Below, piece after piece: positions 25,651-34,470 of a DNA stretch of 64,000 nucleotides. Position 1 is the stretch's first letter. Each line of letters starts with the position of its first letter. The notes beneath the pieces were generated by a model. The model was not told the DNA's origin and searched no databases. It saw only the letters and a program-made list of their open reading frames with translations. Source of the stretch: Verrucomicrobiota bacterium (GTDB lineage Bacteria; Verrucomicrobiota; Verrucomicrobiia; Opitutales; Opitutaceae); the NCBI GenBank assembly GCA_023432225.1, contig JAEYUW010000036.1:62001-126000 (forward strand), written 5' to 3'. A program made the translations under genes and the position numbers.

Positions 25651-26073
25651 ATGAACACCGTCAAAACGCCCCTCTGCCTCGCTGCGCTGACCGCCGCCGC
25701 GTTTCTCGCGGGCTGCCAGCAGCCGCCCGGCCCGTTTTTGCCGCAGGACACCACGCGCTACACGCTCGAGAGCACGGAGAAATTCGTGCTCATGGATCGC
25801 CCGACGCAAATCTCCGTCACGTGCACCGGATTGCAGGAGCGCGTCGGCGATGACGGCCGCCTCGAGGTTGTCGCCAACGTCAAGAACCGCGAAGCCCGCC
25901 GCATCCAGGTGCAGGTCCGCTGCGTGTTCAAGGACGACGCCGGCTTCTCCACGGGCGACGAGACGCCGTGGCAGACACTGATCCTCGGCGAGAACGCCAC
26001 CGAAGCCGTGCGCTTCGTCGCGCAAACCAACGCCGCGCGCAAATACACCGTCGCGGTCCGCCAGGCGCGCTGA
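25651..26073 (+). CDS. ycfL: YcfL-like lipoprotein (DUF1425)
   Basis: 140 residues from the ATG at 25651. The lipobox F-L-A-G-C gives Cys22. The domain carries V-A-N-V-K-N-R-E, V-R-C-V-F-K-D-D-A-G-F and E-T-P-W-Q-T-L, typical of DUF1425. YcfL lies next to lpoB in enterobacteria too, so the pairing is conserved over a large distance. Function unknown; it is probably a cell-wall or outer-membrane accessory. Confidence 0.82.
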   Translation: MNTVKTPLCLAALTAAAFLAGCQQPPGPFLPQDTTRYTLESTEKFVLMDRPTQISVTCTGLQERVGDDGRLEVVANVKNREARRIQVQVRCVFKDDAGFSTGDETPWQTLILGENATEAVRFVAQTNAARKYTVAVRQAR

Positions 26074-26089
26074 TCCGCGCCGCTCCGCC

Positions 26090-27067
26090 ATGAAACACCT
26101 TTTCGCACCTCTCGTCTTCGCGTCGGTCGCCGCCGTGGCCGCGTTCGCGCAAAACCAATCTGCCACCGCCGGCGAGCGCCCGCCGCTCGTCCAACAACTG
26201 CCGGCGAATCCGCCGCCCTCGCTCGCGCCCACCGACAGCGGTCAGCAACTCTACGCGCCGGAAAACCGCTCGATCATTCCGCCCGATCAGGCGCGCGCCG
26301 TCGTCGACAAGTTCGCCGAAGCCTACGCCAAGCTCGGCAAACCGCGCCTGCTGTTCTACATCAACCGCGACCTCGTCGACGCGAACTCCGGCCTGAAGAT
26401 CTCGAAGCGCACCGAGCGCACGGAAGCCGATCGCGCCGAGACGAAGAGCGACGTCGATGCCGCCGCGCAACCGACCAACACGCCGCAAGTGCAGGTCAAC
26501 GTGAACTCCGGTTCGCAGCCCGGCACCGTCGTCGCTGCGGGCCGCGGCACCACCAGTTCGACGAAGGAGCACGTGTCGGCGGAAAACACTTACGAGTCCA
26601 GCGGCGCGACCAAGGAAACGCTCGCCGACAAACAGACCGTCCGCGATGTCGAGCGCCTCTTCGGCCGGCCGTTCCGCGCCGCCGGTGCGCAGCTCGCCGA
26701 TCAACGCGTCGCGGCGTCGTTGATCGCCGACAAATCCTTCGATCACTTCACCGCGTCCGGCAACGATCAGGCGCGCAAAGACCGCGAGGCACTCAGCAAA
26801 GTTGCCGACGTCGTCATCGAAGTGCTGATCTCGAGTCGCGAGGTGCTGCTGCCGAAGGTTTCCGGCGACCAGACGACCGTCGTGCCCGACATCCAGGCGA
26901 CGGCGATTCGCCTGAGCGACTCCGCGATCATCGGCCAGGCCAGCTCGCGCGACGTGCTCGGCAAGGACCGCGATGCCGGACGCATCATCAACCGCTTTGA
27001 CGTCCACGACATCGCCGAAGCCACCGCGCTCGCGCTGATGGAAGACATGGCGCTCGGCGGCAAATAA
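26090..27067 (+). CDS. exported protein of the lpoB cluster, unknown function
   Basis: 325 residues with a signal peptide (MKHLFAPLVFASVAAVAAFA). It starts 16 bases after ycfL, and a strong terminator follows, so it is the last gene of the operon. The C-terminal half (V-V-I-E-V-L-I-S-S-R-E-V, then V-P-D-I-Q-A-T-A-I-R-L-S-D and I-I-G-Q-A-S-S-R-D) echoes the strand order of LpoB and CsgG-type folds. A Thr/Ser/Asn-rich linker separates it from the N-terminus. A diverged LpoB-fold partner is possible but unproven. Confidence 0.72.
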   Translation: MKHLFAPLVFASVAAVAAFAQNQSATAGERPPLVQQLPANPPPSLAPTDSGQQLYAPENRSIIPPDQARAVVDKFAEAYAKLGKPRLLFYINRDLVDANSGLKISKRTERTEADRAETKSDVDAAAQPTNTPQVQVNVNSGSQPGTVVAAGRGTTSSTKEHVSAENTYESSGATKETLADKQTVRDVERLFGRPFRAAGAQLADQRVAASLIADKSFDHFTASGNDQARKDREALSKVADVVIEVLISSREVLLPKVSGDQTTVVPDIQATAIRLSDSAIIGQASSRDVLGKDRDAGRIINRFDVHDIAEATALALMEDMALGGK

Positions 27068-27090
27068 AGTAGCCGCCTCAACTCGCTCCA

Positions 27091-27116
27091 AGGCCGCGCG
27101 CACGCGCGGCCTTTTT
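27091..27116 (+). terminator. intrinsic terminator of the lpoB operon
   Basis: The stem GGCCGCGCG / CGCGCGGCC (27092-27100 and 27103-27111) is followed directly by five T residues. Confidence 0.88.
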
Positions 27117-27148
27117 GTTGGCGCGCTCCAGCTCGCGTTCGTCACCCC

Positions 27149-27290
27149 GTAGCGGAAGCCGTGAGGCTTTCGCGCACTTGCGGCGGCGAAACCAATGCCG
27201 GGCGCGTCGTCGCGAGTTCCGCTGCGAGCTTGGTAGGGCGAACCGTCCCCGGTGAGCCGCGGCTCGACGAGGGCGCCTCGCGCTCCCCAA
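27149..27290. repeat. two adjacent REP-like elements of different type
   Basis: GTAGCGGAAGCCGTGAGGCT (27149-27226, GAAGCCGTGAGGCTTTCG type) is followed by GTAGGGCGAACCGTCCCCGG (27233-27290), the second copy of the element at 14300 in the opposite orientation. Together they fill most of the gap from 27117 to 27348. Confidence 0.7.
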
Positions 27291-27348
27291 TGGTGGCGTC
27301 GTCGCGGCGTTTGACACTGCACCGAAGTCGGCCTCTCGTGCTCGCGCG

Positions 27349-28044
27349 ATGCCCCATGTTTCCGCGCTCTGCTTCTGGCTGGCGGTCGTTCTCACCGGCG
27401 TCCCGGCGGCGGCGGCGGAACTGTCGGATACGATTCGGCCGGAGCAACTGGACGAACCGTTGCTGGCGCGAGCGATTTTCGCAGAGACCAACCGCGTGCG
27501 GGTGCAGCTCGGCCTCAAGGTTTTTCGCGCCGAGCCCAAGCTCGACGACGCTGCCGACACGCAGGCGCGGATGGGCGCGGTCTTTCGGCCGCCGAGTCAC
27601 ACCAATCCGTTTCCGCTCATCGCGACGCCGCTCGATCGCGTGAAGTTCGCGGGTCTGGACCCCGAACTGGTCGCCGAGAACATCGCGCAGATATCCATCT
27701 ACGACGTGCCTTCCGGCGTCAGCATCTACTATCTCAAGAACGATCGCACGCTGCGTGATGCACGCGACGGACAGCCGGTGCGCACGCACACCTACGCGAG
27801 TTTCGCCCAAGCCATCGTGCAGGCCTGGATGAACTCGCCGGGGCATCGCGAGAACATCATGAATGCGAAGCTGAGTTTCCTCGGCTGCGCAGCGAAGATT
27901 TCGCGCAGCCAGGACGACATTCCGATGATTTTCGCCGTGCAGGCCTTCTTTACGCCGAAGAAGGCGGCTGCGGCCAAGTCATCGCTGCCCAGTGCCGCGC
28001 CGACGCGCCACGAATCCGGTCGATCGCTGCGGCGAATCCCCTGA
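27349..28044 (+). CDS. secreted CAP-domain (SCP/PR1-like) protein
   Basis: 231 residues with a signal peptide (MPHVSALCFWLAVVLTGVPA). The CAP domain (about 40-200) shows I-F-A-E-T-N-R-V-R, L-V-A-E-N-I-A and the signature QAWMNSPGHRENIMN. Bacterial CAP proteins are secreted, often with unknown ligand or hydrolase activity. The tail after residue 205 is basic and low-complexity. No partner gene is next to it. Confidence 0.85.
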   Translation: MPHVSALCFWLAVVLTGVPAAAAELSDTIRPEQLDEPLLARAIFAETNRVRVQLGLKVFRAEPKLDDAADTQARMGAVFRPPSHTNPFPLIATPLDRVKFAGLDPELVAENIAQISIYDVPSGVSIYYLKNDRTLRDARDGQPVRTHTYASFAQAIVQAWMNSPGHRENIMNAKLSFLGCAAKISRSQDDIPMIFAVQAFFTPKKAAAAKSSLPSAAPTRHESGRSLRRIP

Positions 28045-28068
28045 CTCGTCGGCGCGATTCACCGTGAA

Positions 28069-28144
28069 GTAGGTGGCGCGCTCGCGCGCAACTCGGGCGA
28101 ACAATCCCGCGCGGACGAGAGTGGCGCGCAAGCGCGCCAGCTAC
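28069..28144. repeat. REP pair (GGCGCGCTCGCGCGC type)
   Basis: GTAGGTGGCGCGCTCGCGCG faces GTGGCGCGCAAGCGCGCCAG...CTAC. Same caps as the other REPs with another stem sequence. Confidence 0.75.
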
Positions 28145-28204
28145 CCTGCTGATCGCGTCGCGGCGTAGAGCCGCTCCTGCAATCGCCGCGGGCGACAGCT
28201 CGGA

Positions 28205-28260
28205 GTAGCGCCGGCTGGCAGCCGGCCTCGGGCTTCCAGCCGGCCGGAAGCCGGCGCTAC
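28205..28260. repeat. REP pair (GCCGGCTnnnAGCCGGC type)
   Basis: GTAGCGCCGGCTGGCAGCCG faces GGCCGGAAGCCGGCGCTAC with almost no spacer. Confidence 0.85.
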
Positions 28261-28271
28261 TTCGGACCCTC

Positions 28272-29825
28272 TCACCGTTCCACCTGCAACTGCGCCAGCG
28301 CGGCGAGTTGCCGCGACCGACGATCCTCGCGCTGCCGAATGACCGCGGGCACGGCACGCGATTCGCAATCGGCGATGCCGCAGCGCTCGCATGTGTCCGC
28401 GACGAGCGCGTTCGGGAGCGACGGGTCGTTCCAGAAGTTGACCGACTTCTTGAACGTGTCGTTCATCAGGAATCCGAGCGTCACGCAGGAGTTCATCTCG
28501 GGATTCGCGGAGCGCGGGTGGGCGAGCGAGATCGAGAAATACTCGTCGTTGCTCGCGTAGAAGCGGGAGCGTTGGGCGCCTGCCACGATCAGGCCGGAGC
28601 CCTCGCGCGCGCGGCGGGCGTCGAGCTCCTGGAGCGAGCGCAGCGACATCCAGCGGCGACAGTAGTGCTCGTTGACGCCGACGCTGTGCGTGCCGTGCAT
28701 GCGCTGGTAGTGCAGCTCCTTGCCGATGCGCACGTCGGTCGTGCCCCGGTGGTGGTCGAAGCGCACGAAATACATCTGCTCGAGGCCGAAGAAGCGCGGC
28801 ACGATCTGCGAGAGCCGGTGGAAAAACATCTCCGGCGTCGCCTGATAGCGCCGGTTGATCGCGACGAGCATGTTGCCGTCCCATTGCGTGCGGGCGAAGA
28901 ACTGCCGCAGATCCGAGACGAGCAGATGCCGGTCGAGGAGCATCGCGCCGGCGAAGTAGGAGGCGCGGAAATTATTCAGCAGTTGTTCGAACGACGCGAC
29001 CTTCACGATTGGCGAAGTCGTCACCGGCTCGACGAGCCCGAGCTCGCGATAGCCGATCTCGCGCGCGAGCAGAAAGGCCTGCTGCCAGAGCGAGAGGCGC
29101 GAATTGAGAAACATGCGCGGCTGCGCCGACTCACCGCCGAAGGTGACCGCACGCATCTCCTGGAGATCGGTGCGGTTCTGAAGCGAAGAGTCGTCGATGG
29201 TGTAGCCGTGGCGCGTCGTGAGGTGCTCGCGCAGTTTTGCGAGATCAGGCGTCTGCGTGCGGGCCCACTCGTTTTCCTTGCGGAATTTTTCCGCCGCGAG
29301 CTCGATGTCCTCGAAATAATTCTGGTTCTGCTCGACGTAGGAGCGCATCGCGGCGAGCAGCAGATGCTCGATCGTCACGTCGAAGCGGTGCGCGATCTTC
29401 ACGAACGTGTCGAAGAGCGCGCTGATTTTCTCCGGCGAGGCGGACATCATCTCCAGCAGGCCGGTCGGTGTGAGGCCGAAGACTTCGAGCGGGATTTCCT
29501 CGAGCACGCCGGATTTCAGCACGCCCGAGAGCGGATGGAGCTTCTCGCCGAGCTGGAGCGAGACGAGTTCATCGTAGGTCGTGCCGAGTGCCTTCGCGAG
29601 GGCGAGGATCTTCTCGGGCTTCGGGTATTTTTTGCCCTTTTCGATTTCGTTGAGATAGGAGATCGCGAGGTCGGCGCGGCCCGCGACGTCCTTGAGCGGA
29701 AGGCCTTTTTGTTTGCGGAGCTGGCTGAGCTTGAGACCGAGGATGAAGCGCAGGTTCTGCTCGCTGTGCGGCGACTTGGCCGGCGAAGCGGATGAGGAAG
29801 CGGAGGAATCGGCGAGGGGACGCAT
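28272..29825 (-). CDS. XRE-family regulator of short-chain acyl metabolism (ScfR/RamB-like)
   Basis: 517 residues. An XRE helix-turn-helix (about 28-85: LKLSQLRKQKGLPLKDVAGR, then SYLNEIEKGKKYPKPEKIL) is followed by an IrrE/ImmA-like domain whose HExxH is degraded to A-R-E-I-G-Y. A C-terminal DUF2083-type region ends in a cysteine cluster, DTCERCGIADCESR. This order is that of regulators of acetate, propionate and short acyl-CoA metabolism. Acyl-CoA sensing is inferred. A perfect palindrome lies 31-57 bases before the ATG, and a second copy lies before gcdH, so autoregulation and control of gcdH are likely. Confidence 0.88.
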   Translation of the reverse strand: MRPLADSSASSSASPAKSPHSEQNLRFILGLKLSQLRKQKGLPLKDVAGRADLAISYLNEIEKGKKYPKPEKILALAKALGTTYDELVSLQLGEKLHPLSGVLKSGVLEEIPLEVFGLTPTGLLEMMSASPEKISALFDTFVKIAHRFDVTIEHLLLAAMRSYVEQNQNYFEDIELAAEKFRKENEWARTQTPDLAKLREHLTTRHGYTIDDSSLQNRTDLQEMRAVTFGGESAQPRMFLNSRLSLWQQAFLLAREIGYRELGLVEPVTTSPIVKVASFEQLLNNFRASYFAGAMLLDRHLLVSDLRQFFARTQWDGNMLVAINRRYQATPEMFFHRLSQIVPRFFGLEQMYFVRFDHHRGTTDVRIGKELHYQRMHGTHSVGVNEHYCRRWMSLRSLQELDARRAREGSGLIVAGAQRSRFYASNDEYFSISLAHPRSANPEMNSCVTLGFLMNDTFKKSVNFWNDPSLPNALVADTCERCGIADCESRAVPAVIRQREDRRSRQLAALAQLQVER

Positions 29826-29855
29826 GAGAGGAAAAGTGACGGAGGTGGCGGACGG

Positions 29856-29882
29856 CCAATTTGCCGTAATACGGCAAATTGG
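29856..29882. promoter_or_regulatory. palindromic operator, copy 1
   Basis: A perfect dyad of two 13-base arms around one central base (centre 29869). The core is TTTGCCGTAATACGGCAAA. It lies between the regulator gene (ATG at 29825) and the SDR gene upstream on the same strand. The same 19-base core occurs at 44216-44234. Confidence 0.8.
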
Positions 29883-29891
29883 CGCGGGCGG

Positions 29892-30743
29892 TCAGGAGTC
29901 GAGAAACAGGTCGGGATAAAGCCGGTCGGCGTTGGCCGGGTCGGCGGCGTAGCGGGCGAAATCGGTCGCGCCGCGCTCGCGCAGGAGGTCTTCGTCGAGC
30001 AGGCAGCGGCCGTTGAGCGATCCGTCGCGGGTGGCGAGGATCGCGAGCGCGGCGTCGGCCATGATGTCGGCGGTGCGGGAAAATTTCATGAGTTCGGCGC
30101 CGACGGCGAACTCGATCGCGGCGGTCGCGATCGTCGTGCGCGGCCAGAGCGTCGTGACGGAAATGCGATCGCGCCCGAATTCGCCCGCCATGCCGAGCGC
30201 GAGCAGTGTCATCCCGTATTTCGAGAGTGTGTAGGGCGCGTGCGGCGTGAGCCAGCGATCGTTGAGGTTCAGCGGCGGCGAGAGGCTCACGATGTGCGCA
30301 CTGCCGGCGGCGGCAGCGCCGGCGCGGAGGAGCGGCAGGGCATTCTTCGCACACACGAAGAGAGCGCGCGCGTTCACCTGCTGCATGAGGTCGAAGCGTT
30401 TCACGGGCGTGTTCTCGACGTTGGTGAGCGAGATGGCGCCGGCGTTGTTCACGAGCGCGTCGAGGCGGCCGAATTTTTTCTCCACCGCGGCGAACGCGTC
30501 CTGCACGGCGATCTCGTCGCGCACGTCGAGTTGCAGCGGCAGCGCTTCGCGGCCGAGCGCGCGCACTTCGTCGGCGACGGTGTGGATCGTGCCGGGGAGT
30601 TTCGGGTGCGGCTCGGTGGTCTTGGCGGCCACGACGATGTGCGCGCCGGCTTGCGCGGCGGCGAGTGCGATGGCGCGGCCGATGCCGCGGCTGGCGCCGG
30701 TGATGAAGACGACGTGATCGGCGAGGGGCAGGGGAGCGGTCAT
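29892..30743 (-). CDS. short-chain dehydrogenase/reductase (HSDL2-like)
   Basis: 283 residues from the ATG at 30743; the longer frame upstream overlaps the thioesterase and is not protein-like. Rossmann motif FITGASRGIGRAIAL, then N-N-A-G-A, catalytic Ser in S-L-S-P-P and YTLSK. The length and the LSPPLNL segment resemble the HSDL2-like branch linked to fatty acid metabolism. Substrate not known. It overlaps the preceding DUF4442 gene by four bases (ATGA), so the two are translationally coupled, and it precedes the acyl-responsive regulator. Confidence 0.86.
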   Translation of the reverse strand: MTAPLPLADHVVFITGASRGIGRAIALAAAQAGAHIVVAAKTTEPHPKLPGTIHTVADEVRALGREALPLQLDVRDEIAVQDAFAAVEKKFGRLDALVNNAGAISLTNVENTPVKRFDLMQQVNARALFVCAKNALPLLRAGAAAAGSAHIVSLSPPLNLNDRWLTPHAPYTLSKYGMTLLALGMAGEFGRDRISVTTLWPRTTIATAAIEFAVGAELMKFSRTADIMADAALAILATRDGSLNGRCLLDEDLLRERGATDFARYAADPANADRLYPDLFLDS

Positions 30744-31234
30744 CGGGTGAAGACGAGTTCTTCCATCGGCGCCTCGTGGGCGCCGCGGCGTTTGATGTGC
30801 ACGGTGAAAGTGAAGTGCGCGGAGACCTCGCCGGACTTGTCGGTGAGATTGAGGGTGAAGACGCGGTCGAGCTTGTGCGTGTGTTTGAGCGCTTCGCGGA
30901 TCTCCTCGAGCTCGTGTTTGCTGACGCGCGCGTGGGCGAAGAGATCGCTGCGGCCGGGGCGCTTGAAGTCGATCTGTGCGGACTTCATCCACACGTGGTA
31001 ATCCGGCCCGAGATTCGCGGCGACGATGACGGCGTGCAGCGGATCAACCGCAGCATACATCGCCCCACCGTAGAGCGTGCCGTGGAGATTCCGGGTGCTG
31101 CGGTTCAGCGGCAACCGGACGGTGATTTCCCGAAAGTCTTCCGCGATGCTCACCACCCGCGCGCCTGACTGCCGGTAGGCGGGGTAGCGGTTAAAGCGCC
31201 ACCGCAGCAGTTTCATTTTCCAGGATTCAGCCAT
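30740..31234 (-). CDS. hot-dog-fold thioesterase-like protein (DUF4442)
   Basis: 164 residues. The hot-dog core runs R-N-L-H-G-T-L-Y-G-G-A-M-Y-A-A-V-D-P, with K-S-A-Q-I-D-F-K-R-P-G and S-A-H-F-T-F-T-V-H later. DUF4442 proteins are putative acyl-CoA thioesterases. It overlaps the SDR start by four bases, so the two form an operon. It is divergent from the acyl-CoA ligase gene at 31389. The 154-base spacer holds no copy of the operator. Confidence 0.82.
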   Translation of the reverse strand: MAESWKMKLLRWRFNRYPAYRQSGARVVSIAEDFREITVRLPLNRSTRNLHGTLYGGAMYAAVDPLHAVIVAANLGPDYHVWMKSAQIDFKRPGRSDLFAHARVSKHELEEIREALKHTHKLDRVFTLNLTDKSGEVSAHFTFTVHIKRRGAHEAPMEELVFTR

Positions 31235-31388
31235 ACGTCGGTTTCACAGAGCGGTTGGGTTAATTCCGCTTGGAGCGAACCGGCGGAAATGTTTTCGTCA
31301 ATGGCGAATTTTCGCTTGCACACGATAAACGGCTACACAAGGTGCGCTTGCGAATTACCCCTGACGCGCGCTTCGGCGCCGTTCCGCT

Positions 31389-32930
31389 ATGTCCCCCACA
31401 CACCTGACCACGCACTGGCACAGCCTGGACCGCGAACGCACGCGCGCGCTCCAAGGCCAGAAACTCCACCGTTACCTGCGCGACTGCGTCCTGCCGTTCT
31501 CAAGCCACTATGAGCGTATCTTCGCCGAAGCGGGCCTGAAGGCAGACGACATCCGGTCCATCGACGACCTTGGCAAGCTGCCGTTCACAACCAAGGAAGA
31601 CCTGCTTCCGACGCCCGACAACCCGCGCCGCGCGCTCGAGTTCGTGCTCAAGCCCGACCCGGCCGTCCTACGCAAGCGCCCGTCCACGATCCTGCGCGCG
31701 CTGATGCGTGGCTCGGCGCGCGTGAAGGAGGAGCTCGATCGCGAGTGGCGCCCGACGTTCATGACGGCCACGACCGGCCGCTCGACGGAGTCGGTGGCGT
31801 TCCTCTACACGCAGCACGATATCCGTCACCTCGGCATCGGCAGCGGTCGCATCACCGAACTTGGCGGCCGCACCCGCGACGATCGCATGCTGAACATGTT
31901 CCCCTTCGCGCCGCACCTGGCGTTTTGGTATATGTTCTACGCCGGCATCGACCGGAACATTTTCTGTCTCTCCACCGGCGGCGGAAAAGTGATGGGCACG
32001 GAAGGCAATCTCCGCGCGATGCAGAAAATCCGTCCGACCGTCGTTACCGGCATGCCGACCTTCGTCTACCACGTGCTCAGTGAAGCCGTGAACGAAGGCC
32101 TGCGCCTCGAAGGCATCAAGTGCATCCTCCTCGGCGGCGAAAAAGTGGCCGACGGCACGCGCCGCAAACTCGCCGAACTCGCCGCGCAAGTCGGCTCGCC
32201 CGGCGTCCAGGTCGTCGCCACCTACGGCTTCACCGAGGCCAAGCTCGCGTGGGCCGAGTGCCCGTTCCCGCCCGGCCACACGCCGTCGGGCTACCACCTG
32301 TTCCCCGACCTCGGCATCTTCGAAGTCATCGATCCCGAAACCGGCAAAACCGTCCCCGACGGCACCGGCGGCGAGATCGTCTACACGCCGCTCGAGCAAC
32401 GCGGCACCGTCGTGCTCCGCTACCGCACCGGCGACCACATCGAGCACGGCCTCACCTACGACGCGTGCCCCTATTGCGGCAAACGCATGCCGCGTCTCAT
32501 TGGCCGCATCTCGCGCGTCTCGGATTTCCGCGCGATGCGCTTTCAGAAAATCAAGGGCACGATCATCGACTTCAACGAACTCGAGCACGCGCTCGACGAC
32601 CTGCGCACGATCGGCTCCTGGCAAATCGAGATGCGCAAAGCCAACGACGACCCGCTCGACCTCGACGAGATTCACCTGCACGTCACGCGCGCCAGCGACC
32701 TGCCCGAGGAGACGTTGCGCACGCAGATCAGCAACATGCTGCATTCGCACTTCGAGGTCCGGCCCAACAAGATCCTTTTCCACACCGCCGAGGAAATGCG
32801 CACCCTGCAGAAAGTCGGCGTCGCGCTGAAGGAACAGAAGGTCATCGACAATCGCCCCAAGGCCACCGCCGCGCCGCACCGCCCGCCGCCGGTCGCGTCC
32901 GCGGCGAAGCCGGAGGCCGTGAAATCATGA
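31389..32930 (+). CDS. PaaK-like acyl-CoA (AMP-forming) ligase
   Basis: 513 residues. The ATP/AMP loop is TATTGRSTESVAF, with the acceptor motif ATYGFTEAKLAWAEC and the hinge Y-R-T-G-D-H. It resembles phenylacetate-CoA ligases, including the C-terminal RFQKIKG and a Cys pair (A-C-P-Y-C-G-K) in the small domain. The acid it activates is unknown; carboxylic acids feeding the beta-oxidation genes downstream are the obvious candidates. The last 40 residues are Pro/Ala-rich and probably disordered. Confidence 0.88.
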   Translation: MSPTHLTTHWHSLDRERTRALQGQKLHRYLRDCVLPFSSHYERIFAEAGLKADDIRSIDDLGKLPFTTKEDLLPTPDNPRRALEFVLKPDPAVLRKRPSTILRALMRGSARVKEELDREWRPTFMTATTGRSTESVAFLYTQHDIRHLGIGSGRITELGGRTRDDRMLNMFPFAPHLAFWYMFYAGIDRNIFCLSTGGGKVMGTEGNLRAMQKIRPTVVTGMPTFVYHVLSEAVNEGLRLEGIKCILLGGEKVADGTRRKLAELAAQVGSPGVQVVATYGFTEAKLAWAECPFPPGHTPSGYHLFPDLGIFEVIDPETGKTVPDGTGGEIVYTPLEQRGTVVLRYRTGDHIEHGLTYDACPYCGKRMPRLIGRISRVSDFRAMRFQKIKGTIIDFNELEHALDDLRTIGSWQIEMRKANDDPLDLDEIHLHVTRASDLPEETLRTQISNMLHSHFEVRPNKILFHTAEEMRTLQKVGVALKEQKVIDNRPKATAAPHRPPPVASAAKPEAVKS

Positions 32931-32945
32931 GCGTGATCCGAAACA

Positions 32946-33014
32946 GTAGGGCCGGTCTTCGACCGGCCCAGGCGCAACGCCCGTTCAACGGGGCCAGTTA
33001 CAGACTGGCCCTAC
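32946..33014. repeat. REP pair (GGCCGGT...ACCGGCC / GGCCAGT...ACTGGCC types)
   Basis: Left hairpin GTAGGGCCGGTCTTCGACCG, right hairpin GGGGCCAGTTACAGACTGGC ending CTAC. The two halves carry different stems. Confidence 0.85.
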
Positions 33015-33078
33015 CCCGCTCGCTCGCGCCGTTTGTCGCGTTCGTAACACTCCCCGCGCTCGCCGCTCTCGTTTCCCC

Positions 33079-34368
33079 ATGAAAGAACCCCTCTACATCG
33101 TCGATGGCGTGCGGACGCCGTTCGCCAAGATGGGCACGACGCTCGCCGCCTGTGACGCCGCCGAACTCGGCCGCACCGCCACCGCCGCGCTGCTCGCCCG
33201 CACCGGCTTCGACCCGGCGCTGATCGACGAAGTCGTCTTCGGCTGCGTCGGCAACCCCGTCGACGCCGCCAACGTCGCCCGCGTCATCGCCCTGCGCGCA
33301 GGCATTCCCGAAGCCGTGCCGGCCATCACCGTCTCGCGCAACTGCGCGTCGGGCTTCGAGGCGATCACACAGGCCGCCGACAAAGCCGCCGCCGGGCGCG
33401 GCGACATTTTCCTCGTCGGCGGCGCCGAGAGCATGACGAATTACCCGCTCATCTACAACGAGGGCGCCGTGAAGAAATTCGCCGCGCTCGGCAAAGCGAA
33501 GTCGCTCGGGCAAAAACTGGGCGCGTTCGCCGCGTTTCGCCCGAAGGACCTCTTCGCCCCGAAAATCGCGCTCATGCTCGGTCTCACCGATCCGGTCTGC
33601 GGCCTCGGCATGGGCCAGACCGCGGAGTTGCTCGCGCGCGACTTCGGGCTCACGCGCGCGATGCAGGACGAGTTTGCGATGCACTCGCACCGCAAAGCCG
33701 AAGCGGCCCGCGCGAAGTTCAAGGACGAGATCACGCCCGTCTATCCGCGCAAAGGCCGCGAGGCCGCCGCGGTCGAGGCCGACAACGGTATCCGCGAGGG
33801 CCAGACCACGGAGGCGCTCGGCAAATTGAAAGCCGTCTTCGAAAAACGCGGCGGCACCGTCACCGCCGGCAACGCCTCGCAAATCACCGACGGCGCCGCG
33901 GCCCTCCTCGTGGCCACCGAAGCCGGCGTGAAGCGCCTCGGCCTCGCGCCGTTGGGCCAGCTCACCGGCTTCGCCTACGCCGGCTGCGAGCCCGCGCGCA
34001 TGGGACTCGGCCCCGTTTACGCGATGGCCAAGGCCGAAAAACTCACCGGTCTCACGCTCGCCGACGCCGATCTATTTGAAATCAACGAAGCCTTCGCCGC
34101 CCAAGTGATGGGCTGTTGCGCCGCCGCAGCCTCCGACGACTACGCGCGCAAACATCTCGGCCGCGATCGCGCACTCGGCGTCATCCCGCCGGAAAAACTT
34201 AACGTCAACGGCGGCGCCATCGCCCTCGGTCACCCGGTCGGCGCTTCCGGCGCCCGCCTCGCGCTCACCGCGCTCAAGGAACTCAAACGCCGCAACGCCA
34301 AACGCGCCCTCGTCTCACTCTGCGTCGGCGGCGGCCAGGGCGGCGCGCTCTGGGTGGAGGCCCTATGA
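33079..34368 (+). CDS. fadA: acetyl-CoA C-acyltransferase (thiolase)
   Basis: 429 residues. The nucleophilic Cys89 lies in SRNCASGFEAIT, the His in GGAIALGHPVGASGAR and the second Cys in LCVGGGQGGAL. It cleaves 3-ketoacyl-CoA in the last step of beta-oxidation. The length fits the FadI/FadA branch of the trifunctional system, whose partner follows at 34471. A REP element separates the two genes. Confidence 0.93.
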   Translation: MKEPLYIVDGVRTPFAKMGTTLAACDAAELGRTATAALLARTGFDPALIDEVVFGCVGNPVDAANVARVIALRAGIPEAVPAITVSRNCASGFEAITQAADKAAAGRGDIFLVGGAESMTNYPLIYNEGAVKKFAALGKAKSLGQKLGAFAAFRPKDLFAPKIALMLGLTDPVCGLGMGQTAELLARDFGLTRAMQDEFAMHSHRKAEAARAKFKDEITPVYPRKGREAAAVEADNGIREGQTTEALGKLKAVFEKRGGTVTAGNASQITDGAAALLVATEAGVKRLGLAPLGQLTGFAYAGCEPARMGLGPVYAMAKAEKLTGLTLADADLFEINEAFAAQVMGCCAAAASDDYARKHLGRDRALGVIPPEKLNVNGGAIALGHPVGASGARLALTALKELKRRNAKRALVSLCVGGGQGGALWVEAL

Positions 34369-34382
34369 TCGCGTCCTTCGCC

Positions 34383-34444
34383 GTAGTGGAATTCGTGAGA
34401 ATTTCGCCCGCCCTGATCCACGAAACGCTCACGCGTTCCGCTAC
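34383..34444. repeat. REP pair (AATTTCG / ACGCGTTCCG type)
   Basis: GTAGTGGAATTCGTGAGAAT faces GAAACGCTCACGCGTTCCGC...CTAC. Confidence 0.75.
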
Positions 34445-34470
34445 TCCGTCGTTCGTTTGATCGAGCACTC

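Noticed and set aside
31235..31388. possible third copy of the ScfR operator in the divergent region before the acyl-CoA ligase
   Set aside because: Only loose similarity to the half-site; no TTTGCCGTA or TACGGCAAA is present.
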